Source: an uncultured Alsobacter sp. (GTDB lineage: Bacteria > Pseudomonadota > Alphaproteobacteria > Rhizobiales > Beijerinckiaceae). Taken from it: a DNA stretch of 64,000 bases. A program made the translations under genes and the position numbers. Position 1 is the stretch's first letter. Each line of letters starts with the position of its first letter. The stretch spans positions 20,028 through 84,027 of the forward strand of contig NZ_CAMFHB010000029.1 in NCBI RefSeq assembly GCF_945952055.1. The letters run 5' to 3'. Below are positions 51,896 to 59,386 of this stretch, piece after piece. Under the pieces are notes generated by a model. It was not told the origin of the DNA and did not search any database. It saw only the letters and a list, made by a program, of their open reading frames with translations.

Positions 51896-52993
51896 TCATC
51901 GGCTCGACACGATCAGGGCGACGGGGCCCCCACCGTCGGGACCCTGGTGCTCGGCGCCGCCCGACACGTAGATCTCGGCGTGGCCGACGAGGCTGCCGAG
52001 CGCACCCGCCACGAAGCCGCGGGCATGGCGCGTGGCGGACAGGTCGGAGTCGTCCAGCATGGTGTGCCTGAAGCCGCGCAGACGCCCGGTGGACCCGGCC
52101 TCCGCCTTGGCCAGCAGCGCCACGAGGCGCCCGCGCTGGTGGGGATCGAGCTGTCCGGCGGCCTCGAGGCCCAGGCGGGCGAGGGCGGCGCGGACCGGCT
52201 CGACGTCGAGCCCGTCGGCCATGACCGCGTGGTCGATGCGCAGCGGACCGGCCCAGCCGGGCGCCGTGCCCAGGACGACGATCTCGTGCTCGGCGAGCTC
52301 GACGCCGGCCGACGTCGAGGCCCGTCCCGAATAGACCGAAAAATCCGTGCCGATCACCGTGTCGAAGGCCGTCGTGAGCGGGATTTCGTCCAGCGCCAGG
52401 CCTACGCCCAGCGCCGAGGCGGCGCGCGACAGGCCCATGGATTTCAGCGTGTCGCGGGTGGCGGTGCGCTGGCCGCGCGCCTCCGCCTCGGCGACCCGGC
52501 CCGCGGTGAGCAGGGGGCACTTCACCTGGACGAAGTGCACGTCGCGGGGATCGGCGATGCCCGCGTCGGCCATCGCGGTTCTCACGCCGTCGGCGACGCT
52601 GTCGACCTGCTCTCGCCGGCCGAGGTGCTCGGCGGGCAGCGGCCGGGTCCTCGCGCGGCCGACGGCCAGGGCGCCCGCCTCTGCGGGCTCGTCGGTGGCG
52701 CGGCTCTCGATGACGGTGGCGTGTGGGGAAAGCCCGCCCTCGGTTCCGCCGGACATGACGAGGCAGACCCCGTCGGCCGTGGCGGGGGAGGCGGCCGCGA
52801 GCGTCCGGGCGAGCACCATGGAGGCGAAGCCCCGGGTGAAGTCGTTGACGCAGCCATTGCCCTCTGTCTTGCCGAGGATCGCGACGATGGCGGCGGGATC
52901 GATGCGCCCCTGCGCCATCGCGGCCTGGAGCGCCGAAACGTCGTCGGGCGCTCCCATCGGCACGCGATGCACGAAGGCGCGGCGGGTGGCCAT
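51896..52993 (-). CDS. atzD: Cyanuric acid amidohydrolase (AtzD/barbiturase family)
   Basis: A 365-residue member of the family found only in cyanuric acid hydrolases and barbiturases. Three repeats each give a Lys/Ser pair: Lys42 (GKTEGNGCVNDFTRG) with Ser81 (SGGTEGG), Lys158 (QVKCPLLT) with Ser226 (RASTSAG), and Lys296 (LLAKAEAG) with Ser344 (SGGAEHQGPDGGGP). It opens the triazine ring of cyanuric acid to carboxybiuret. Neighbouring atzE, atzG, atzH, atzF and a BiuH-like gene favour cyanurate over barbiturate. Its start overlaps the biuH stop by one base. Confidence 0.88.
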   Translation of the reverse strand: MATRRAFVHRVPMGAPDDVSALQAAMAQGRIDPAAIVAILGKTEGNGCVNDFTRGFASMVLARTLAAASPATADGVCLVMSGGTEGGLSPHATVIESRATDEPAEAGALAVGRARTRPLPAEHLGRREQVDSVADGVRTAMADAGIADPRDVHFVQVKCPLLTAGRVAEAEARGQRTATRDTLKSMGLSRAASALGVGLALDEIPLTTAFDTVIGTDFSVYSGRASTSAGVELAEHEIVVLGTAPGWAGPLRIDHAVMADGLDVEPVRAALARLGLEAAGQLDPHQRGRLVALLAKAEAGSTGRLRGFRHTMLDDSDLSATRHARGFVAGALGSLVGHAEIYVSGGAEHQGPDGGGPVALIVSSR

Positions 52994-53670
52994 CACGCCA
53001 GGGCCTCGATCAGGGCCGCGGAGGTCGCGACGGCCCCGAACACGCCGCCCTGCATCTTGACCATCTTGATCGCCGCCAGGTGGTTGCCGTGGTCGGTGGC
53101 GCCGCAGCAGTCCTCCAGCAGCAGGCACTCGTAGCCGCGGTCGTTGGCCTCGCGCATGGTGGTGTGGACGCAGACATCGGTGGTGATGCCGGTCAGCACG
53201 ATGTTGGCGATGCCTTTCTGGCGCAGGATCAGGTCGAGGTCGGTGGCGCAGAACGAGCCCTTGCCGGGCTTGTCGATGATCGTCTCGCCCGGCAGCGGCG
53301 CGAGTTCGGGGATGATCTCCCAACCCGGTTCGCCCCGCACCAGGATCTTGCCGCAGGGACCCGGGTCGCCGATGCCCGCCCCGATGCGCTGGGAGCGCCA
53401 GCGCTTGTTCGGGGGCAGGTCGGCGAGGTCCGGGCGGTGGCCCTCCCGCGTGTGGATGATGGTGTAGCCCTTCGCCCGCATGGCGGCGAGGACGCGGCCG
53501 ATCGGCGCGATGGGCGCGCGCGTCAGCGACAGGTCGTAGCCCATCGCGTCGACATAGCCGCCCTTGCCGCAGAAGTCGGTCTGCATGTCGATGACGATCA
53601 GTGCCGTGTTCTGCGGGCGCAGGTCGGCGTTCCAGGGCCAGGGATAGGGGTCGGAGACGATCGTGGCCAT
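52993..53670 (-). CDS. biuH: Biuret amidohydrolase (BiuH-like cysteine hydrolase)
   Basis: A 225-residue isochorismatase-fold hydrolase. Asp28 (VIDMQTDF), Lys134 ([10 protein letters not shown]) and Cys167 (TTDVCVHTT) have the 106/33 spacing of the BiuH triad. The block [22 protein letters not shown] and the C-terminal [22 protein letters not shown] are typical of biuret hydrolase and triuret hydrolase, which cannot be told apart here. BiuH turns biuret to allophanate and ammonia, feeding AtzF. The stop overlaps the atzD start, and the formamidase gene is three bases upstream. Confidence 0.82.
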   Translation of the reverse strand: MATIVSDPYPWPWNADLRPQNTALIVIDMQTDFCGKGGYVDAMGYDLSLTRAPIAPIGRVLAAMRAKGYTIIHTREGHRPDLADLPPNKRWRSQRIGAGIGDPGPCGKILVRGEPGWEIIPELAPLPGETIIDKPGKGSFCATDLDLILRQKGIANIVLTGITTDVCVHTTMREANDRGYECLLLEDCCGATDHGNHLAAIKMVKMQGGVFGAVATSAALIEALA

Positions 53671-53672
53671 GG

Positions 53673-54689
53673 TCACTCGGCAGCTTCGGGAAGCGTTTCG
53701 CCGTAGCGGCGGGTGGGGGCGGGGAAGCCGCAGGAGGTGCCGTCCGTGACCTTGACCTGGTCTTCCCAGGGCAGGCGATAGCGCCCCGCGGCGAGGTCGG
53801 TCATGAAGGTGTAGGGGCAGTCGCCGGCGCCGCCCTTCACGGCGGTGAAGCCGCGGTGACCCAACTGGTAGATGTTGTTCTCGACGCCCCAGCCCGTCCG
53901 CGCCTCGCGCACGAGGTCGGGCCGGACCTCGGCGGTGATGATCTCGTCCGGGCGGCCCGAGGTCCCGTGGGCCATGATCGTGCCGTCGAAATTGACGATC
54001 ATGCCTTCGCCCATGCTGTCGAAGGTGCCGTCGGACCCGCACATGCAGACATTGGCCGTGACCATGAGATTGCAGAAGGCGTTGGCCTGGTTGGTGAACC
54101 GCCAGGCGTCCCGGATCGGCGCCGTGTAGCCGGCCGTCCGGATCATGATCTCGGCGCCCTTGTAGGCGCACTCGCGCGCCATCTCGGGGAACATGCCGTC
54201 GTGGCAGATGATGAGCGCCAGCTTGCAGCCCTTCGGACCAGTGATGACCGGGATGCCGCGATCGCCCGGTTCCCACGGCTCGACTGGCACCCATGGATGC
54301 ATCTTGCGATAGTAGAGCTGCAGCTCGCCCCGGTCGTCGATGACGATGCCGGCATTGTAGGGGTAACCGCCCGGGTTGAGCTCCATGATGGAGAAGCAGC
54401 CCCAGATGCGGTTCTCCCGGCAGGCTGCCCTGAAGGCGGCGACCTCGGGACCATCCAGGCGGCACATGATCGCCGGGTTGGTGTCCATGGACAGGCCGTG
54501 CAGCGCGTATTCGGGGAACACGACGAGATCCATCGTCGCCATGTTGCGGCGCGCCTTGCCGACCAGATCGACGATGCGCTGCGTCTGCGCCGCGAGATCG
54601 GCGGCCGTCACGACGACCGGCAGCTGCAGCTGCACCAGCCCGATGACCACGCCATTGTCCGACTTGTTGAGACCGCCCAGGCCGCTCAT
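53673..54689 (-). CDS. amiF: Formamidase (AmiF-type nitrilase superfamily)
   Basis: A 338-residue nitrilase-superfamily amidase with triad Glu60 (VFPEY), Lys129 (YYRKMHPW) and Cys162 (IICHDGM). The stretches [44 protein letters not shown] and [13 protein letters not shown] match Helicobacter-type formamidase AmiF rather than acetamidase AmiE or ureide amidases. It would release ammonia and formate from formamide. GGAG precedes ATG 54689. It heads the reverse-strand enzyme block formamidase-biuH-atzD-ATPase-hydrolase-atzG-atzE, which is tightly spaced throughout. Confidence 0.88.
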   Translation of the reverse strand: MSGLGGLNKSDNGVVIGLVQLQLPVVVTAADLAAQTQRIVDLVGKARRNMATMDLVVFPEYALHGLSMDTNPAIMCRLDGPEVAAFRAACRENRIWGCFSIMELNPGGYPYNAGIVIDDRGELQLYYRKMHPWVPVEPWEPGDRGIPVITGPKGCKLALIICHDGMFPEMARECAYKGAEIMIRTAGYTAPIRDAWRFTNQANAFCNLMVTANVCMCGSDGTFDSMGEGMIVNFDGTIMAHGTSGRPDEIITAEVRPDLVREARTGWGVENNIYQLGHRGFTAVKGGAGDCPYTFMTDLAAGRYRLPWEDQVKVTDGTSCGFPAPTRRYGETLPEAAE

Positions 54690-54720
54690 CGGCTTTCTCC
54701 GGTTAACCATCCAACAGGCT

Positions 54721-54733
54721 GAGTTGTATGAAG
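54721..54733. promoter_or_regulatory. Possible shared operator motif (copy 1)
   Basis: GAGTTGTATGAAG lies 32 bases upstream of the formamidase start. A similar GAATTGTATGCAG (11 of 13 identical) is upstream of the binding-protein gene at 58213-58225. It might bind the cluster regulator. Confidence 0.3.
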
Positions 54734-54759
54734 AAGTTTCCGCTACTTCAGGTTTTGAT

Positions 54760-55683
54760 TCACCGTGTCACGGCCAGTTCGCCCGGGGCGCTGGCGAGGG
54801 CGCCCTTGGTCGATGAGGAGGCGATCATGATGAAGAGCGTCACGACGTAGGGCGCGGCGTTGAAGAAGTAGTAGCCCTGCGTGATGCCGATCGACTGCAG
54901 CGCCGGTCCGATGGCCCCCGCCGCGCCGAACATCATGGACGCGAACAGGCAGCGCATCGGGTCCCAGCGCGCGAAGATCACCAGGGCCACGGCCATCAGG
55001 CCCTGGCCCGACGACAGGCCCTCGCTCCAGGAGCCCGGGTAGTAGAGCGACAGGAAGGATCCCCCGACGCCGGCGAGGAAGCCGCCGGCGGTGGTGGCGA
55101 GCAGGCGCACGCGGTCGACCGACACGCCCATGGCGCGGGCGGCGGCGGCGCTGTCGCCCGTCGTGCGCAGGATCAGGCCGGTGCGCGTGTTGCGGAAGGC
55201 CCAGCTCAGGAAGACGGCGAGGGCGATGCCCACGAAGAACAGCGGGTTCACCTTGAGCGCCGTCGCGAGGGAGGCGTTGCCCGTCCAGTCGGCGAGCGGG
55301 ATCGAGGGCAGCCTGGGTGCCGCGGGCTGGATGTAGGGCTTGCCGAAGAAGAAGGCGAGGCCGAGCCCGAAGGTCATCAGCGCGATGCCGATGGCGACGT
55401 CGTTGACCCTCGGCAGCTTGCAGACCCAGCCGTGCACGGCGCCCAGGAGGGCCCCGCAGCAGCCCGCGACGAAGACGCCGAGCCAGGGCGATCCGGAGAG
55501 GAAGGAGATGGCGTAGGCGGCCATGGCGCCGAACACCAGCGTTCCCTCCAGGCCGAGATTGATGCGGCCGGACTTCTCGGTCAGGCACTCGCCCAGCGAG
55601 ACGAAGATGAAGGGGGTGGAGACGCGGATCGCGCCCCCGATCATGGCGAAGAGGACGGTGAGCAGTGCGGCGTTCTCGCTCAT
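54760..55683 (-). CDS. ABC transporter permease (BMP/nucleoside type, subunit 2)
   Basis: A 307-residue inner membrane permease with eight or nine hydrophobic helices. The family signature is SLGECLTEKSGRINLGLEGTLVFGA near the N-terminus and GYYFFNAAPYVVTLFIMIA near the C-terminus, as in YufQ/NupQ-type subunits. It overlaps the first permease by four bases (ATGA). The gene order binding protein, permease 1, permease 2, formamidase continues on the reverse strand. Confidence 0.9.
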   Translation of the reverse strand: MSENAALLTVLFAMIGGAIRVSTPFIFVSLGECLTEKSGRINLGLEGTLVFGAMAAYAISFLSGSPWLGVFVAGCCGALLGAVHGWVCKLPRVNDVAIGIALMTFGLGLAFFFGKPYIQPAAPRLPSIPLADWTGNASLATALKVNPLFFVGIALAVFLSWAFRNTRTGLILRTTGDSAAAARAMGVSVDRVRLLATTAGGFLAGVGGSFLSLYYPGSWSEGLSSGQGLMAVALVIFARWDPMRCLFASMMFGAAGAIGPALQSIGITQGYYFFNAAPYVVTLFIMIASSSTKGALASAPGELAVTR

Positions 55684-56807
55684 GTGCGTTCGGCCTCCGT
55701 CCGGGGCTGGAAGATGCGCAGGCGTCCGTAGAGCGTCTCGCTGATGAGCAGGACGACGAAGATGAGGCTCTGGAACAGCAGCACGCTGGCGTCGGGCAGG
55801 CCCATGCGGCGCTGGATCAGGCCGCCGGCCGCGGCGATCCCGCCGAACAGGATCGCCACCGGCACGATCACGATCGGGTTGTGGCGCGCCAGGAAGGCCA
55901 CGAGGATGCCGGTGAAGCCGTAGCCGGCGATGAGCGAGGCGTTGGCCTTGCCGTGGATCGCGGCGACCTCGAAGTAGCCGGCGAGACCGGCGCAGGCGCC
56001 GGCGATGGCGCAGCACGACACCATCAGCGTGCCGACCGGCAGGCCCTGCGCCTTGGCAGCCCGCGCATTGCCGCCCGTCACGCGCAGCGCGAAGCCGTAG
56101 GTCGTCCGGTCGATCACGATCCACAGGATGACGGCGAGGATGATGCCGGCGGCGAGGCCCCAGTGGACGTCCGTGCCCGGAATGGCCGTCACCATGTTCC
56201 CTTCGCCGATGGGGCCGGTCGAGGGCTTGTTGGCCGAGGCGGGGTCGCGCAGCGGGCCCTCGACCAGGAAGTTCATGATGGCGATGGCGATGTAGGACAT
56301 CAGCAGGCTGGCGATCGTCTCGTTGACGCCGCGCGCATGGCGCATGATGCCGACCAGGCCGATCCAGAAGCCGCCCGCCGCCATGGCCATGATCGCCATC
56401 AGCGGCATCAGGACGACGGGGGGCAGGGCGTTCTTGAGCGGCAGGGCGATCATCGCCGCGAAGAGGCCGCCGAGCACGAGGGCTCCCTCGCCGCCGATGA
56501 TGACGAGGCCCGCGCGGGCCGGCAGGGCGACGCACAGCGCCGTCAGGATCAGCGGGGCCGCGCGCAGCAGCGAGTTCTGCCAGGAGAAAGCCGTTCCAAA
56601 CCCGCCGCGCCACAGCAGCGAGAAGAACTCGACCGGGTCCTTGCCGAGCACCAGCAGGAACATCGAGAACAGCACCGCCGAGATCGCCACAGCGATCAGC
56701 GGGATCACCACGTATTCCGAGCCTGACCGGAGGCGGTCGACGAAATCGCTGCGCGCCGCGAGCGGAAGGGTCGTCGGGGCAGGGCTGCCCTGTGCGGTGT
56801 CGGTCAT
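55680..56807 (-). CDS. ABC transporter permease (BMP/nucleoside type, subunit 1)
   Basis: A 375-residue inner membrane permease with about ten helices. Typical motifs are RAAPLILTALCVALPARAGLVIIGGEGALVLGG, VNETIASLLMSYIAIAIMNFLVEGPLRDP and GYGFTGILVAFLARHNPI, as in YufP-type subunits. The ATG at 56807 begins an N-terminus of about 30 polar residues before helix 1. It lies 185 bases after the binding protein gene, and its stop is coupled to permease 2. Confidence 0.9.
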   Translation of the reverse strand: MTDTAQGSPAPTTLPLAARSDFVDRLRSGSEYVVIPLIAVAISAVLFSMFLLVLGKDPVEFFSLLWRGGFGTAFSWQNSLLRAAPLILTALCVALPARAGLVIIGGEGALVLGGLFAAMIALPLKNALPPVVLMPLMAIMAMAAGGFWIGLVGIMRHARGVNETIASLLMSYIAIAIMNFLVEGPLRDPASANKPSTGPIGEGNMVTAIPGTDVHWGLAAGIILAVILWIVIDRTTYGFALRVTGGNARAAKAQGLPVGTLMVSCCAIAGACAGLAGYFEVAAIHGKANASLIAGYGFTGILVAFLARHNPIVIVPVAILFGGIAAAGGLIQRRMGLPDASVLLFQSLIFVVLLISETLYGRLRIFQPRTEAERT

Positions 56808-56991
56808 GCCAGTCTCCGCTGCTGCCCCGCGGCCGCCGAAGGGCGGCCGGGTCTTTCGCGATCGCCCGTCGGGCGGGCCCGTATCGGCGGCCGGTGCGCT
56901 GGAACCGTTGCGCGGACCGATGGTCCGCCTTTGCACGCGGGGCCGGGCTTTCGGGCGCCCGGCCCAGGAGAGGCGCATCAGGAGAGGCTGA

Positions 56992-58107
56992 TCAGGTGAT
57001 CGAGCCGACCACGCCTTCCACGAGGTAGGACGTCTGCTCGAGGGCGACGTCGTAGTTGTCGATCGACTTGCCGGCCGGGACGACTTCGTTGCCCTTGTTG
57101 TCCTTCAGCGGACCGACGACGTAGGGCTTGTTCGCCTTGAGGTCGGCGGTCGCCGCGTCGGCGGCCTTACGGGCCGCTTCGCTGGCGCCGGCGCCGTAGG
57201 CGGTGTTGGCGATGTAGTCCTTGTCGATGCCGCCGCGGACGTAGTTCGGCAGCTTCTCGCCCTTGGCGATCAGGGCCGCGAAGTCCTTGTAGATCGTCTC
57301 CCACTTGTACTCGGCGCCGGTGATGAAGCCCTTCGGCGCAAGCGGCGCCTGCGAGGCGTTGTGGCCGGCGGTGAGCAGGCCGCGGCGCTCGGCCGTTTCG
57401 ATCACCACCTTGGGGCTGTCGACGTGGCAGGTGATGACGTCGCAGCCGGCGTCGGCGAGGGCGTTCGCCGCCTCGGCCTCGCGCACCGGCAGCGACCAGT
57501 CGCCGGTGAAGATCACCTGCACGGTGGCCTTCGGGTTCGACTTGCGGGCGCCGAGCAGGAACGAGTTGATGTTGAGCAGGACGGTGGGGATCGGCTTGGC
57601 GGCGATGAAGCCGAGCTTGCCGGTCTTCGACACGACGCCCGCGGCCACGCCGTTCACGTAGTGGCCCTGGTTCAGGTAGCCGTAGTAGGAGCCGGCGTTG
57701 CCGGGGTGCTTGTCCTTGGTCCAGAGGCCGGCCGCGTGGCGGAACTCGACCTTGGGGTACTTCTTGGCCATCTCGAGCATGTGGGGATCGAAGTAGCCGA
57801 ACGAGGTCGCGAAGATCAGGTTCGCGCCGTCCAGGTTGATCATCGACTCCATCGACTTCTGCACCGCGACGGTCTCGGGGACGTTCTCCTCCTCGACCAC
57901 CTTCACGCCGGGCACGGACTTGAGCGCCTTGGCGGCGACGGCGTGGGCCTGGTTCCAGCCGAAGTCGTCGCGCGGGCCGACATAGACGATGCCGATGGTG
58001 GGCGCCGCCGCGAAGGCCCGCAGCGGGAGGCCGGCCGCGCCGACTCCGACGATGCCGGCAGCCGCGGACTTCAGCAGGGTACGACGGTCCATTTCCTTGA
58101 ACGACAT
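56992..58107 (-). CDS. BMP-family ABC transporter substrate-binding protein (Tat-exported)
   Basis: A 371-residue periplasmic protein of the BMP (Med/PnrA) family: GIVYVGPRDDFGWNQAH, IFATSFGYFDP, HYVNGVAAGVVSKTGKLGFIAAKPIP and HVDSPKVVIETAERRGL. The signal is twin-arginine (DRRTLLKSAAAG), so it folds before export. BMP transporters typically carry nucleosides or related heterocycles, and in this context a ureide or triazine such as cyanurate is likely. It is the first gene of the transporter unit; its promoter should lie in 58108-58270. Confidence 0.9.
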   Translation of the reverse strand: MSFKEMDRRTLLKSAAAGIVGVGAAGLPLRAFAAAPTIGIVYVGPRDDFGWNQAHAVAAKALKSVPGVKVVEEENVPETVAVQKSMESMINLDGANLIFATSFGYFDPHMLEMAKKYPKVEFRHAAGLWTKDKHPGNAGSYYGYLNQGHYVNGVAAGVVSKTGKLGFIAAKPIPTVLLNINSFLLGARKSNPKATVQVIFTGDWSLPVREAEAANALADAGCDVITCHVDSPKVVIETAERRGLLTAGHNASQAPLAPKGFITGAEYKWETIYKDFAALIAKGEKLPNYVRGGIDKDYIANTAYGAGASEAARKAADAATADLKANKPYVVGPLKDNKGNEVVPAGKSIDNYDVALEQTSYLVEGVVGSIT

Positions 58108-58212
58108 CTGCGCTCTCCTCGTGTGCCCGCGGCGCCGCTCGTGGCGCCGTCTCCCGGCTTGGGATCGATGAGGCAACGGGTGTGCCAACTGGCCGCCCGA
58201 ATGCAGGCCGGC

Positions 58213-58225
58213 GAATTGTATGCAG
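58213..58225. promoter_or_regulatory. Possible shared operator motif (copy 2)
   Basis: GAATTGTATGCAG, followed by TCAAAAGA, lies 106 bases upstream of the binding-protein start. It overlaps a TTGACT on the reverse strand that could be a -35 box. See the matching copy at 54721-54733. Confidence 0.3.
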
Positions 58226-58270
58226 TCAAAAGAGATCTGCTCACGGATTGAGCAGCCCTGCGCTCGAATC

Positions 58271-59236
58271 CTAGGCTTTGGCTTCGTCGCGGCGATGGGC
58301 ATAGGTCGCATCCAGCCGCTCGCGGATGTAGTCGGCGCAGCTGATCGCCGGATAGCGCGGCGGCCTGCCGGGCCCGGTGCAGGAGGGCAGGGCCGCCACC
58401 ATCGCGTCCGGGTTCGCGTCGAGGAAGAAGGCGATGGAGATCCGCTCGCGCGGCGCCGTGTGGACGACGCGGTGGGGCGTCGACACGTACACATCATTGG
58501 TCCAGCGCATCAGGCAATCGCCGATGTTGACGATGAACGTGCCGGGCAGGATGGGTGCCTCGATCCAGCGCCCGTCGCGGCTCTTCACCTCGAGCCCGCC
58601 CGCGTCGTCGGTCAGGAGCAAGGTGAGGTTGCCATAGTCGGTGTGCACGCCGGCACCGATCGCGCCGTCCGCCGCTCCGGCCGGGACGGGGGGATAGCGC
58701 AGCAGGCGCAGCGTCGCGAGCGGACGGTCGAGCTTGTCCTCGAACCAGTCCGCTTCCAGTCCCAGGTCGTGGGCGATGGGGCGGTGCAGGATCCGGCCCA
58801 GCGCCCAGACCGCATCGAAATAGGCCAGGACCTCGTCGCGCCAGCCGGGGATTGCCGGCCACGCGTTCAGGCCGCGAAACGGCGCGCCGGCGAGGATCTC
58901 GGGGTGCCCGGGGCCCAGTTCCAGGCCGACGTTGAAGGCCTCCTTCAGGTCCGCGGGCCGCGTCGGGTCGAGCGCTTCCCCGCGAAGGCGCACCCAGCCC
59001 CGGTTGTTTCCGGCCTTCTCGATCGAAATGGCCTCCTTGGCGCCCTGCGGCAGGGAGAAGAGCGCCCGCGCCGCGGCGAAGATGCCGTCGAGCTGATGGG
59101 GCGGAAGTCCATGGCCGGTCACGGCGAAGAAGCCGATCCCGCGGGCCGCGGCCCCGATCTGCGCGGCCACGGCGGCCGTGGCCTCTTCACCGCCGCGCAG
59201 CAGGGGCGAGATGTCGATGACGGGGATTTCGCTCAT
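58271..59236 (-). CDS. 2-oxoglutarate/Fe(II) oxygenase, isopenicillin N synthase-like
   Basis: A 321-residue member of the IPNS-like oxygenase family. Iron ligands are His198 and Asp200 (VHTDYGNLT) and His255 (TPHRVVH); Arg265 in RISIAFF is the 2-oxoglutarate carboxylate ligand. The N-terminal block IPVIDISPLL...GFFAVTGHGL is typical. The substrate cannot be read. It is divergent from atzF across a 150-base promoter region, so it is a member of the cluster. It may hydroxylate or demethylate an upstream compound; this is speculative. Confidence 0.82.
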   Translation of the reverse strand: MSEIPVIDISPLLRGGEEATAAVAAQIGAAARGIGFFAVTGHGLPPHQLDGIFAAARALFSLPQGAKEAISIEKAGNNRGWVRLRGEALDPTRPADLKEAFNVGLELGPGHPEILAGAPFRGLNAWPAIPGWRDEVLAYFDAVWALGRILHRPIAHDLGLEADWFEDKLDRPLATLRLLRYPPVPAGAADGAIGAGVHTDYGNLTLLLTDDAGGLEVKSRDGRWIEAPILPGTFIVNIGDCLMRWTNDVYVSTPHRVVHTAPRERISIAFFLDANPDAMVAALPSCTGPGRPPRYPAISCADYIRERLDATYAHRRDEAKA

Positions 59237-59386
59237 GCCTGCCTCGGCTATTGTCGGTGTGCCGTCCTTGCCCGCACGGGGCGCCGGCCGCTCCGCAAGT
59301 TCCACGCCATGGCATCGGTCCTGCCGGTTCCCTGCTGGTCCGGGGGTTGCATCCGACCGGACAAACTGCCCGCCCTGGAGTGCGCG

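Noticed and set aside
51896..52993. Assignment as barbiturase rather than cyanuric acid hydrolase
   Set aside because: The two enzymes share the fold and motifs, but five atz-type and biuret-type neighbours favour cyanurate. Kept as an alternative, not as the call.
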